Assembly (NCBI RefSeq): GCF_029193885.1
Contig: NZ_JARFVB010000001.1
Location: forward strand, 1 to 64,000
DNA length: 64,000 bases
Direction: 5' to 3'
Origin: Flagellimonas yonaguniensis
Lineage (GTDB): Bacteria > Bacteroidota > Bacteroidia > Flavobacteriales > Flavobacteriaceae
The translations under genes were made by a program, and so were the position numbers. The notes under the pieces were generated by a model. It had not been told where the DNA came from and ran no database searches. It was given only the letters and a program-made list of their open reading frames with translations. Positions 17,455 to 25,898 of this stretch are shown here, piece by piece; the first letter of the stretch is position 1; every line of letters starts with the position of its first letter.

Positions 17455-18452
17455 TCCGTGCTCTTCGGAGCATCAAAAACAATGCTCCAAATACCTCGCA
17501 CCTCATCGGGCCCATACCCTATCGCCTTATCTTGGGGATACAGTTCCAACAGGCTCGCATATACTTTGGGGGTTATGTTTTTATCCGGAGTTCCGTGACA
17601 GTTCAGGCACATGGTGTTCGTTACAATGGGATAATAGAAGTGTACTTTTCCGTTCTCTTCACTTAAAATAGGTTCAACGGACGCTCCACCTGCAACCTGT
17701 CCCTTAAAAGTTTCGATATGCATCAATTCTATTGCATTGGCTTGATTTTCAGGGTTTCGGGGTTTATCTGAAACCCTTTTGATTCGGGCATTAAAGTTGG
17801 TGGACATGCTATCGGTCAGCGGGTATGCTCTTTCATTGCAAAATACCACAGCCTCTTCCACTCCTTTATTCTGAATAGTGCCCATTAGATTTTTACCAAG
17901 TACCTTTTTAGTCTCCAAAGCATAACGCATTCCCAATTCCTTGGGGGTTACTTCGGTTTCGGACACTTTTGGTGTCTTGCCCCTGTTGTAGAGCGAATCC
18001 CCTCGACGATCCATCCAATGTGCTTGAAACCAATCCGGTTCTTCAATCTGATAATCGTACATGTACTCAGCAATCCTTCTTACCCCACCTTGTGGGAACT
18101 GTTGGGCCGGCATCAATCCGAACCTGCGGACAGCTCCACGCATTTGGGCATGGTCTTCAGAAGGCGATTTCACGAACGCCATAATGGCCTCCACAAAAGC
18201 TTCCCTATTCGCATAATTTTCCAGATAATGGGCTTTTACGGCAACCATCGGCGGACCAATTCGCTGTCCGTTTTCCGGTGCAGATGGATTATGGCATAAA
18301 TAGCATTGGTTTTCCATCATTTTTTTGCCTTCCTCAACTTGAGAGACCTTTTGTGCTATCGGTTCAGAGGCTTCTTCATCCGAAGTTTTAGGTCCCTGCT
18401 TGCAGGATAGCATCAGGAAAAAAACAAATATGGATATTGTAGTGAATCTCAT
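17451..18452 (-). CDS. c-type cytochrome lipoprotein with DUF3365 (Tll0287-like) domain
   Basis: A 333-residue exported lipoprotein (signal ending LSC). The N-terminal cytochrome c domain carries haem-binding CYLCH near residue 50 and a distal Met region. The C-terminal DUF3365 part (residues about 165-325) has a second haem motif, CLNCH, near residue 285. DUF3365 proteins are haem proteins proposed as redox or gas sensors. It overlaps the upstream HMA gene by 1 bp and is last in a rhodanese-HMA-cytochrome operon. It may accept electrons from sulfur oxidation or sense redox state. Confidence 0.85.
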   Translation of the reverse strand: MRFTTISIFVFFLMLSCKQGPKTSDEEASEPIAQKVSQVEEGKKMMENQCYLCHNPSAPENGQRIGPPMVAVKAHYLENYANREAFVEAIMAFVKSPSEDHAQMRGAVRRFGLMPAQQFPQGGVRRIAEYMYDYQIEEPDWFQAHWMDRRGDSLYNRGKTPKVSETEVTPKELGMRYALETKKVLGKNLMGTIQNKGVEEAVVFCNERAYPLTDSMSTNFNARIKRVSDKPRNPENQANAIELMHIETFKGQVAGGASVEPILSEENGKVHFYYPIVTNTMCLNCHGTPDKNITPKVYASLLELYPQDKAIGYGPDEVRGIWSIVFDAPKSTD

Positions 18453-18721
18453 CAGTTGGACATTTTACCACTGGCACAACTTACAAACGATTTTGCCTTG
18501 TCCACAAAACCGTTTTCATCATCAATAGTAGGATATCCCATGCGTTTGAGGGCGTCTTTAACTAAGGAAGCATCATCGGCGCTTTGATGATCAAAGCTAA
18601 CCGATGAGCTGTCCTTCTCCACAATCACATCTTTGATTTCTTTTATCTCTGAAAGTTTGTTGGATATCGTCTTGACGCATCCTCCACACTTTAGATTTTG
18701 TATTTGGAATATTGTTTTCAT
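18452..18721 (-). CDS. Heavy-metal-associated (HMA) domain protein
   Basis: An 89-residue protein with the metal-binding loop LKCGGCVKTI (CxxC near residues 12-15) in a ferredoxin-like fold, as in copper chaperones. It is longer than typical 70-residue chaperones and has an extra C-terminal tail with another Cys (SFVSCASGK). It sits between the rhodanese and cytochrome genes (16-bp gap and 1-bp overlap). The two cysteines could bind Cu(I) or carry sulfane sulfur. Confidence 0.82.
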   Translation of the reverse strand: MKTIFQIQNLKCGGCVKTISNKLSEIKEIKDVIVEKDSSSVSFDHQSADDASLVKDALKRMGYPTIDDENGFVDKAKSFVSCASGKMSN

Positions 18722-18737
18722 AGCACACTTTTCTGAA

Positions 18738-19082
18738 TCAATAGCACCAGCTTCTATACCCGCCCCTTAAATCGTATACCTTGGTAAAACCCATGCTTAC
18801 GAGCTTCCTGGCTGCTTTCTGACTTCTGTTTCCCGATTGACAATAAATGTAAAGGGGAGCATCTTTCTTCATCTTGGAGAATGCGGATTCAAATGCAGTC
18901 CCTTGGAAAAAATCGATGTTCTTGGCTCCTTTTATATGACCGGACATGAACTCTCCCTTGGTTCTCACATCCACTAACTGGACCTTGCCTTTGGATATGG
19001 CATCTTTATATTCCTCCCTATCCATAATCTGGATTTCATCGGGAAGGTTTTGCTCCTTGAACAAAAAACTGAATATTGACAT
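18738..19082 (-). CDS. Rhodanese-like sulfurtransferase
   Basis: A 114-residue single rhodanese domain. The active-site loop YCQSGNRSQKAA has the catalytic Cys near residue 75. It moves sulfane sulfur between thiols. The start at 19082 (MSIFSFLF) is chosen over one 14 codons upstream because the longer form would place the -7 box inside the coding region. First gene of the rhodanese-HMA-cytochrome operon. Confidence 0.88.
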   Translation of the reverse strand: MSIFSFLFKEQNLPDEIQIMDREEYKDAISKGKVQLVDVRTKGEFMSGHIKGAKNIDFFQGTAFESAFSKMKKDAPLYIYCQSGNRSQKAARKLVSMGFTKVYDLRGGYRSWCY

Positions 19083-19102
19083 AGTTTCGTTGTTTTGAGA
19101 TA

Positions 19103-19147
19103 CTAAAGTATCCCAAACAGCCAATGGCGGTCAGTAACGATAGTTAC
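19103..19147 (-). promoter_or_regulatory. Operator plus -7 box of the rhodanese operon
   Basis: GTAACGATAGTTAC (19134-19147), 23 nt, then TACTTTAG (reverse strand, 19110-19103), one base off TAnnTTTG. The box is embedded in a second inverted repeat, GATACTAAAGTATC (19099-19112). Confidence 0.6.
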
Positions 19148-19189
19148 ACAAAACCATCTTTTGATGATTTTTCCGAGCTTATCCCTGTC

Positions 19190-20599
19190 TTATTTCAAAG
19201 TAGTCGGGCAAACGTAGTCGGTTACTGGTATTCCTGCTTTTTTAATATCAGCAAAACCACCAGATACGTCCACCAAATTGTGGATTCCCCTACTTTTTAA
19301 GATGGAAGAGGCGATCATACTGCGATATCCTCCTGCGCAATGCACATAGAAAATCTCTTTTTCGGGAAATTCCGATAAGTGATCATTGATGTAGTCCAAT
19401 GGTGTCAAGTGGGCATCTTCAACATGCTCTGCCTTGTATTCCGATTCTTTACGGACATCGTAAACAGGCACTCCCTTATCAACCAACTTTTTCAATTCTT
19501 CCGCATTGACGCTATCCACAGTATCCACATCTTTTCCTGCAGCATCCCAAGCGTCGATTCCACCCTTCAAATAACCCAAAGTATGGTCAAAACCAACCCT
19601 TGACAAACGGGTAATGGTTTCTTCTTCCCTTCCCTCCGGGGTTACGAGCAGAATAGGTTGTTTTACATCGGCGACCAACGCCCCCACCCATGGGGCAAAA
19701 CTGCCGTCCAACCCAATAAATATAGATCGTGGCACGTGACCTTTGGCAAAATCATCTTGATGGCGAACATCGAGCACAATGGCACCTGTTTCGTTAGCTG
19801 CAACCTCAAATGCTTCAGGGGTAAGGGACCGGGTCCCTCTTTCCAATATTTTGTCGATGTCCTCGTAGCCTTCTTTGTTCATTTTTACATTGAGCGGGAA
19901 ATATTGTGGCGGTGGCAATAGGCCTTCCGTTACTTCCGCGATAAATTCATCCCTTGTCATATCGGCCCTTAGGGCATAATTCATCTTTTTCTGATTGCCC
20001 AAAGTATCCACGGTTTCCTTCATCATGTTTTTTCCACAAGCGGAACCTGCTCCATGTGCAGGGTATACGATTACATCATCAGCCAAGGGCATAATCTTGC
20101 CACGAAGGCTATCGAACAAAGTTCCTGCCAATTCCTCTTGGGTCATATGGGCTGCTTTTTGCGCCAAATCTGGTCGACCGACATCACCTAAGAACAAGGT
20201 ATCCCCACTGAAAATCGCATGGTCCTTGCCATTTTCATCACGCAACAAATAGGTGGTGCTCTCCATGGTGTGCCCGGGGGTGTGCAACGCAACTATGGTA
20301 ACATTCCCAAGCTTGAACTCTTCCTTGTCCGCAGCGATAATCGCATCAAAAGAAGGTTCAGCCGTTGGGCCATATACAATAGGCGCACCGGTTTCTTTGG
20401 ACAGGGTAAGGTGTCCACTCACAAAATCGGCATGAAAATGCGTTTCAAAAATATATTTGATCTTGGCACCGTTCTCCTCAGCCGTCTTAATGTACGGGTC
20501 AACCTCTCTCAAGGGGTCGATTATCGCTGCCTCTCCTTCGCTTTCTATGTAGTAGGCGCCTTGTGCTAGACAACCTGTGTATATCTGTTCAATCTTCAT
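19190..20599 (-). CDS. MBL-fold persulfide dioxygenase fused to two rhodanese domains
   Basis: A 469-residue cytoplasmic enzyme. The N-terminal metallo-beta-lactamase domain (1-250) has FETHFHADFVSGH, a later HTPGHT and GDTLFLGDVGR. These ligands fit the mononuclear iron persulfide dioxygenase (ETHE1/SdoA) family, which turns glutathione-type persulfide into sulfite. The first rhodanese repeat (about 270-360) lacks the active-site Cys (LLVTPEGREE). The second (about 370-465) keeps it in VHCAGGYRSM. It would act on sulfur released by SQR. Single gene with its own operator-promoter. Confidence 0.9.
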   Translation of the reverse strand: MKIEQIYTGCLAQGAYYIESEGEAAIIDPLREVDPYIKTAEENGAKIKYIFETHFHADFVSGHLTLSKETGAPIVYGPTAEPSFDAIIAADKEEFKLGNVTIVALHTPGHTMESTTYLLRDENGKDHAIFSGDTLFLGDVGRPDLAQKAAHMTQEELAGTLFDSLRGKIMPLADDVIVYPAHGAGSACGKNMMKETVDTLGNQKKMNYALRADMTRDEFIAEVTEGLLPPPQYFPLNVKMNKEGYEDIDKILERGTRSLTPEAFEVAANETGAIVLDVRHQDDFAKGHVPRSIFIGLDGSFAPWVGALVADVKQPILLVTPEGREEETITRLSRVGFDHTLGYLKGGIDAWDAAGKDVDTVDSVNAEELKKLVDKGVPVYDVRKESEYKAEHVEDAHLTPLDYINDHLSEFPEKEIFYVHCAGGYRSMIASSILKSRGIHNLVDVSGGFADIKKAGIPVTDYVCPTTLK

Positions 20600-20615
20600 T
20601 TTTTGTGGTTTTTAC

Positions 20616-20659
20616 CAAATATATAATTCCGTCCCTTAAAGTTAAGTCACTAAAGTTAC
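20616..20659 (-). promoter_or_regulatory. Operator plus -7 box of the persulfide dioxygenase gene
   Basis: GTCACTAAAGTTAC (20646-20659), exactly 22 nt, then TATATTTG (reverse strand, 20623-20616), an exact TAnnTTTG box. The operator overlaps the last codons of the SulP gene, so the two genes are separately promoted. Confidence 0.75.
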
Positions 20660-22389
20660 AAACTCTTTGCTTTGGACTGTAAGGACACTTTTTTCTGTAT
20701 TGTACTCAATTTATGTGGGTTATTGCAGCAATCCACGGCATCGTAAGTCTGCACAAATAGGTTTTCTTCGCCCAGCACATCTATGATTCCGCTACTGTAC
20801 AATATATCCCGTGTTGGGCCGATGGCCCCAGCGATCAAAAACTGGATCCCGTTCTCCCGCTGTTCCAAAATGATACGTTCCAGCATCACGGCTGCACTAC
20901 TATCTATATAATTGATGGATTCTGCGTTCAGGATGATGAACTTGAGCTTTGGCCCTTTCTTTTCAATCTGTTGATAGAGCTGTTTTTTAAAATAATCCTT
21001 GTTGCCAAAGTATAGTTGGGCATCAAACCTGATAATTAATTTATCCTCATACACCTCCACATCTTCCAAAAAACGGTTCACGTTTTTGAAATAGGTGGTG
21101 CCCTTGATCTTCCCCAAAACCGCAATATGGGGGTTGGAAATGCGATACACCAATAATAAAAGTGAAAGCAATACCCCGAGAAGAATGCCTTCGATCAATC
21201 CGATGAACAAGGTCATCAAAAAGGTGGCATTCAGCAATAGGAACTCATCCTTTCTATTCTTCCAAAGCTGTAGCGGATACTTCAAATCGATAAGACCAAA
21301 AACCGAAACTATGATGATGGCCCCCAGTACCACAGTGGGAAGATTGTAGAAAAGCGGGGTCAAGAACAACAAGACTCCAGCTACCAGCAAGGCACTAAAA
21401 ACCAATGCCATTCCCGTTCGTGCACCCGAATGATCGTTGATGGCCGTTCTGGAAAAACTTCCAGAAACGGAAAAGGACTGGAAAAACGAACCCAAAATAT
21501 TCGACATCCCCAGAGCACGTAGTTCTTGATTGGGGTCCAAATCGTATTCAGGATGACGCTCCTCCACCGTTTTGGCAATGGAAATGGATTCCATAAACCC
21601 AAAAAGGGCGACTGTTATGGCGATGGGCAGGAACTGTCCAATCTTGTTCCATTGCATACCTGGTATCTGAAAACTGGGCAATCCCCTTGGGATATCCCCA
21701 ACTACTTTGATTCCTTTGGATTCCAATCCCAAGAGTACTACGGACAAAATTCCCAGAACAACGACCAATAAAGGTATGGGCAATTTTTTATTAAGCTTTT
21801 TCAATCCAATAATGATGAGTATCACTAAAGTTCCCATCCCCAAAGTCAATGGATTAGCATCGCCCAAACTGGAAAAAATACTTCCCAAAAGCACATAGAT
21901 CTTTCCCGATTGCTGCAAATCCACTCCCAAAATATGCTTTAACTGCCCCAAACCTATTAAAATTGCGGCGGCGGATGTAAATCCATTAATTACCGGCTTG
22001 GAGAGAAAATTGACAAAAAAGCCCATTTTTAAAACCCCCAGCAACAATTGGAACAGTCCTATGAGCAGGGTCAAAAATATAACGGCAGCAATATAATCTT
22101 GGGTATTGGCCAACTGCATCGCCCCGATTCCTGCGGCAACCAATAAGGAATCCATTGCCACGGGACCAACGCCCAATTGTCTCGAAGTTCCGGTAAGGGC
22201 ATATACCAATTGGGGCACCAGAGCCGCATACAGCCCATAAATAGGGGGCATACCAGCAATCAAGGCATAGGCCATGCCTTGGGGAATCAGCATAATTCCC
22301 ACGGTAAGTCCCGCTACCAAATCGCCATAGAACGTTGAGCGGTCATAATTGGCAATCCACGTTAAAAAAGGAAAAATCCTTTTGAGCAT
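20656..22389 (-). CDS. SulP-family anion transporter with STAS domain
   Basis: A 577-residue protein with a membrane domain of about 12-14 helices (residues 15-430) and a cytoplasmic STAS domain (about 445-560). The SulP signature MLIPQGMAYALIAGMPPIYGLY is near residues 40-60. Family members move sulfate, bicarbonate or related anions. The start at 22389 is chosen because it follows the -7 box and begins at MLKRIFPFLTW. In this setting sulfate or sulfite export, or sulfate exchange, is likely, though not proven. Confidence 0.9.
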   Translation of the reverse strand: MLKRIFPFLTWIANYDRSTFYGDLVAGLTVGIMLIPQGMAYALIAGMPPIYGLYAALVPQLVYALTGTSRQLGVGPVAMDSLLVAAGIGAMQLANTQDYIAAVIFLTLLIGLFQLLLGVLKMGFFVNFLSKPVINGFTSAAAILIGLGQLKHILGVDLQQSGKIYVLLGSIFSSLGDANPLTLGMGTLVILIIIGLKKLNKKLPIPLLVVVLGILSVVLLGLESKGIKVVGDIPRGLPSFQIPGMQWNKIGQFLPIAITVALFGFMESISIAKTVEERHPEYDLDPNQELRALGMSNILGSFFQSFSVSGSFSRTAINDHSGARTGMALVFSALLVAGVLLFLTPLFYNLPTVVLGAIIIVSVFGLIDLKYPLQLWKNRKDEFLLLNATFLMTLFIGLIEGILLGVLLSLLLLVYRISNPHIAVLGKIKGTTYFKNVNRFLEDVEVYEDKLIIRFDAQLYFGNKDYFKKQLYQQIEKKGPKLKFIILNAESINYIDSSAAVMLERIILEQRENGIQFLIAGAIGPTRDILYSSGIIDVLGEENLFVQTYDAVDCCNNPHKLSTIQKKVSLQSKAKSL

Positions 22390-22404
22390 GCAATTGGTTT
22401 TATG

Positions 22405-22448
22405 CAAAAATAGGTTGACTAAAGACAATCCAAAGTAACAAAGGGCAC
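22405..22448 (-). promoter_or_regulatory. Operator (one good half) plus -7 box of the SulP gene
   Basis: GTAACAAAGGGCAC (22435-22448) has one intact half-site and one degenerate half, then 22 nt, then TATTTTTG (reverse strand, 22412-22405). Exact spacing supports it despite the weak half. Confidence 0.5.
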
Positions 22449-22452
22449 AAAC

Positions 22453-23085
22453 TTATAGATCCACAATTTGAATGTAGTTTCTATGTAGTTCCAACTTCTT
22501 CATTTTTTCCAGTTTTTTCAACAATCTGGAAACCACCACCCTGGAGGTGTGCAAATCGTAAGCAATTTCTTGATGCGTATTTCTAATGCGGTTATCATTG
22601 GTCACTTCCACCTTCTTTTTAAGGTAATCCACCAGCCTTTGATCCAAGTTTTTAAAGGCGATGCTATCCACGGTCTGAAGCAATTCGTTAAGACGGTTTT
22701 GATAACTTTCAAAAACATAATTGCGCCAACCTTTGTACTTGGCCATCCATTCTTCCATTTTTTGGACGGGAACCATCACAATCTTGGTATCTGTCTCAGT
22801 AATCGCCCTGATCTCACTTTTGGTCTGCCCCATACAACACGCCATCGTCACGGAACAGGTTTCCCCTTGTTCCAAATAGTATAAAAGCAATTCATCGCCC
22901 TCTTCATCTTCTCGAAGCACTTTTATGGCTCCGGATAACAATAGGGGAATGCTTCGTATGTATTGCCCAATACCCATTATGGTTTCCCCCGCAGGCACCT
23001 CCATTAATTTCCCCTCTTCTAGAATCTCATCGATTAGAGGCTGTTCAAAATAGTTGCTGAATGTTGCTAAAAGCTCTTCTTCCAT
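22453..23085 (-). CDS. Crp/Fnr-family transcriptional regulator
   Basis: A 210-residue regulator with an N-terminal cyclic-nucleotide-binding beta-roll (about 15-125) and a C-terminal winged helix-turn-helix (THQEIAYDLHTSRVVVSRLLKKLE, near 168-192). It has a CC pair (MACCMGQ, near residues 83-84) inside the sensor domain that could be redox- or sulfur-reactive. It lacks the N-terminal Cys cluster of FNR. It begins at the internal Met (MEEELLATF). It lies at the edge of the block whose promoters share GTnACN4GTnAC-type operators and is the obvious candidate to bind them. Its own promoter lacks the motif. Confidence 0.9.
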   Translation of the reverse strand: MEEELLATFSNYFEQPLIDEILEEGKLMEVPAGETIMGIGQYIRSIPLLLSGAIKVLREDEEGDELLLYYLEQGETCSVTMACCMGQTKSEIRAITETDTKIVMVPVQKMEEWMAKYKGWRNYVFESYQNRLNELLQTVDSIAFKNLDQRLVDYLKKKVEVTNDNRIRNTHQEIAYDLHTSRVVVSRLLKKLEKMKKLELHRNYIQIVDL

Positions 23086-23149
23086 GTTATAAAAATACAC
23101 TGCTCTAAGGTAACCATTTTAGTAAAAACGGAACATTTTGGGCCATCTG

Positions 23150-23182
23150 AAAAAATAAGACCCGTACCTATGGCACGGGTCT
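23150..23182 (-). terminator. Intrinsic terminator of the SusCD-phosphonate operon
   Basis: Stem AGACCCGTGCC/GGTACGGGTCT (reverse strand) with a 3-nt loop and following TATTTTTT. It lies 46 bp beyond the last gene of the operon. Confidence 0.85.
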
Positions 23183-23227
23183 ACTGCGGTAACGCAAACT
23201 AACAAACTGAATTAAACGAACTTAAAC

Positions 23228-24304
23228 TTATAATTTTATGGGTTTCCCCTCGATTTCTTTTGAGATGGGCAAGTCCAATATCTTCAGAATAGTGGCTGCA
23301 ATCTGATTGGAGTACAATTGTTCTTCCCCCATAACTTCGCCTCTAGGATCAATATCTTTTCCAAAAGCCATCATCCAAACGGAGCCTGCCCCTTTGATAT
23401 CGCTTCCATGGCTTCTCCAGGTATCCAACGGCTCTGTTCCACGTCCATGATCTGTAGTGATCAAAAACACGGTTTGGTCCTTATAAAAATCATCTTGTTG
23501 GGTAAATTCCCAAACCTCCTTGATCAATGCATCGGTATTGTGGGCCGATTTTAAATAGGCCTGATAATCCCCGTCGTGGGCAAAATCATCTGTTTCCCCA
23601 TAGGAGATATAAACCAGTTTAGGATGCTCCTTTTTCATGTGTTCCAAAGCATAATGATGGGTAAATGCATCCAAACGGACCGTACCCCACGGACTTGGTA
23701 TCTGCTGTTGCAATTGGTTGAGAAACTTTTCCCTTTCATTCAAATTTTTCGTGGCAGGCGCGAATCCCGCATTTACCGGAACCCCTGACCTCTCTTCGTT
23801 TACAATGAATGGAAACACATCCCAACTACCAAAGGCCGCTACTTTGCCTTTTCCTTCGGCCGTATTGTTGTATCGCTCTAAAATGGTAGTATTGGGGTTG
23901 GGGATTTTATCATTGCTCCGGATGTTTTCATCGTCTGCAGTTCCCGTCAAAATTTCGTTGTACCCTGGGTAAGAGAACCACATGGAGTTGGTCAAGTCCA
24001 CTTGGCTTCCCAACTTTCTATTCCCATGAATTTGGCCCATTTTTTCCACTTGATTCCAGAAAAAGGGCAATAATGCTTCTCTTCTTTCACCTGGTGTTTC
24101 CCTCCAGAAAGCGTCCTTCAACATTTCGACATCGTGCACATAATCCTTGTTACCTATCAAAAGGGAATCCGCTCCCGTAAAGAGTTCCTGCCAGCGGAAA
24201 CCGTCCAACGTAATCAATATCACTTTGGTGTCCTCTGCCTTTTGGGCATGAAGATTAACAAGTGCTGCAACGGCAGCCATCAAAAACAAAATTCTATTTT
24301 TCAT
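23228..24304 (-). CDS. Alkaline-phosphatase-superfamily phosphohydrolase (exported)
   Basis: A 358-residue protein with a Sec signal (cleavage near LHAQ). Metal-site motifs are ITLDGFRWQ, GETDDFAHDG and TTDHGRG, typical of the alkaline phosphatase/phosphodiesterase superfamily. The usual nucleophile region reads YPGYNEILTG. It probably releases phosphate or acts on a phosphonate ester or phosphonoacetate-type compound in the periplasm. It is the last gene of the SusCD operon, overlapping the preceding gene by 11 bp. The exact substrate cannot be read from sequence. Confidence 0.85.
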   Translation of the reverse strand: MKNRILFLMAAVAALVNLHAQKAEDTKVILITLDGFRWQELFTGADSLLIGNKDYVHDVEMLKDAFWRETPGERREALLPFFWNQVEKMGQIHGNRKLGSQVDLTNSMWFSYPGYNEILTGTADDENIRSNDKIPNPNTTILERYNNTAEGKGKVAAFGSWDVFPFIVNEERSGVPVNAGFAPATKNLNEREKFLNQLQQQIPSPWGTVRLDAFTHHYALEHMKKEHPKLVYISYGETDDFAHDGDYQAYLKSAHNTDALIKEVWEFTQQDDFYKDQTVFLITTDHGRGTEPLDTWRSHGSDIKGAGSVWMMAFGKDIDPRGEVMGEEQLYSNQIAATILKILDLPISKEIEGKPIKL

Positions 24305-25898
24305 TTCCTTGTGGTGTTTTAAATGTTGCTATTTCGGACCAATCACTCCAGTTTAGGTTTTGGTCACGATACCGAACCCTCCAATAATAGGTGGTGTTGG
24401 GTTCTAATCGTTTGGTTTTCTCATCGGTAAGATCGTCCTCCTTTTGACGATTTTCCTTGTAATACCAATTTTCGAACTGTTTCCAGCTATCCAATACCAA
24501 CTTTTCAAAATCGGGGGTTTGGGAAACTTGCCAATGCGCTGCTGCATGGAAAGCACCACTGAGCGGACTTGAAAACCCACCAGCTTTTAACATAGTGAAT
24601 TCGGTAGTCACAATTGCTTTGTTCACTGGCGAGACCACTGTTGGGGCATCGGGCTTTTTCTCCAATCGCCAAATAGTGATGCTATCGCGAAGCTCATTCT
24701 GTCTGGACTTAATGTTGTTCCCTTGACTGATTCTCTTGATCGTGAACTTGGGATCGTTCCGGTTACCGTCGACCTCGACCATTACAAAACCGTATTCGTC
24801 CTGGGTAACGGTAAACTCGTCATAATCCCTACCTTCAAACTCGCCCCAATTGTCAATGGCTCCCCCAGCCGAGGCCACATTGACCCACAAATGTTTGTGA
24901 TCTCGGGACTGTCCACGCGAATAGCCATGGGTATGTCCAAAAAAGTGAATGCTGGGCTTTCCTGTTCTGGTAGAAAACGCTTCCAACATTTTTACCACCT
25001 TCCCAGTGGACTCTTCTTCTCCTGGAATCCATAGTTCCGATTTGTGGGGATGGTGCAACTGTGCAAACACAAAATCAATGTCATCGTTCTTTTCAGTATC
25101 GGCCAGCACCTGTTCCAGCCACTCATATTGTTCGCGAAGGTCGCGATAGCCGTCGTTGGAATTCAATCCAATGATTCTCGTATTGCCATAATCCTTGTAC
25201 CACCAATGTTCGGCATAGGCCGGTGTTCCATTTTCGGGAAGGCTGAAATATTTGAAGTAGAAAACGGAATTGCGCTCATGATTGCCCAAAACGGGATATA
25301 CGGGCACCTCGGCAAAAAGTTTTTGTGCAGGGTCAAAGAAGTGTTCTTTCCATTGATAATATTTGCTGCCCGTAGAAACTAGATCCCCTGGAATCATCAC
25401 CATGGCCAAATTGTCCGGTAACTTGCCCCCATGCTCCTTTTCCAAATACTGAAGAACGCCTTGGTTCACGATTTCGGAAAACTTGTTCGGGTGCTGGCCA
25501 TCATATTGCATATCACTCATGGCTACGATATTGAACGATTCTTCATCACTCGAAAAAGGCGGGGTCTTGAACTGAAAAATATCGGATTTTATCTTGCCCG
25601 TTTTTACACGATAATAGTATTCCGTAAAGCGCTTGAGACCTTCCAATTTTACGGTATGCACCCGTGATTCAGAGAAATTGATATCCTCGGCTTTTCCTGA
25701 TGTTTTTTTGCCCAGTTTTTCCGTGGTTCCCCATTCTACAATGCTTTCTTCCCCACTAGCGGTCTCCCACATGATCACTATGGAATTTGGCTCTGCATCC
25801 TGAAGATAGGGTTGCACTAAGATTTGGGGTTGGGTTTGGGCTGTGAGTTTCATCAAACCCAAACAGCAAACGATAAGTAATTGGTTGATTTTTTTCAT
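24294..25898 (-). CDS. Purple-acid-phosphatase-like metallophosphoesterase (exported)
   Basis: A 534-residue exported protein (signal ends near LTAQT). The N-terminal fibronectin-III-like domain of purple acid phosphatases (about 25-115) comes first. The calcineurin-like phosphoesterase core follows with PGDLVSTG, LGNHERN, LHHPH and FGHTHGYSRG. The C terminus has another fibronectin-like segment (YYWRVRYRDQNLNWSDW). The start at 25898 overlaps the preceding stop by 1 bp. The likely role is a mono- or diesterase on phospho- or phosphono-esters captured by SusCD. Confidence 0.88.
   Translation of the reverse strand: MKKINQLLIVCCLGLMKLTAQTQPQILVQPYLQDAEPNSIVIMWETASGEESIVEWGTTEKLGKKTSGKAEDINFSESRVHTVKLEGLKRFTEYYYRVKTGKIKSDIFQFKTPPFSSDEESFNIVAMSDMQYDGQHPNKFSEIVNQGVLQYLEKEHGGKLPDNLAMVMIPGDLVSTGSKYYQWKEHFFDPAQKLFAEVPVYPVLGNHERNSVFYFKYFSLPENGTPAYAEHWWYKDYGNTRIIGLNSNDGYRDLREQYEWLEQVLADTEKNDDIDFVFAQLHHPHKSELWIPGEEESTGKVVKMLEAFSTRTGKPSIHFFGHTHGYSRGQSRDHKHLWVNVASAGGAIDNWGEFEGRDYDEFTVTQDEYGFVMVEVDGNRNDPKFTIKRISQGNNIKSRQNELRDSITIWRLEKKPDAPTVVSPVNKAIVTTEFTMLKAGGFSSPLSGAFHAAAHWQVSQTPDFEKLVLDSWKQFENWYYKENRQKEDDLTDEKTKRLEPNTTYYWRVRYRDQNLNWSDWSEIATFKTPQGNEK

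Noticed and set aside
19099..19112. GATACTAAAGTATC as a second Crp/Fnr operator
   Set aside because: It contains the -7 box of the rhodanese operon and its arms differ from the GTnAC pattern, so it is more likely a by-product of the promoter sequence.
23086..23140. Autoregulation of the Crp/Fnr gene by the shared operator
   Set aside because: Only a single GTAAC half-site near 23110 is present, and the position 22 nt from the -7-like TATTTTTA holds no inverted repeat.
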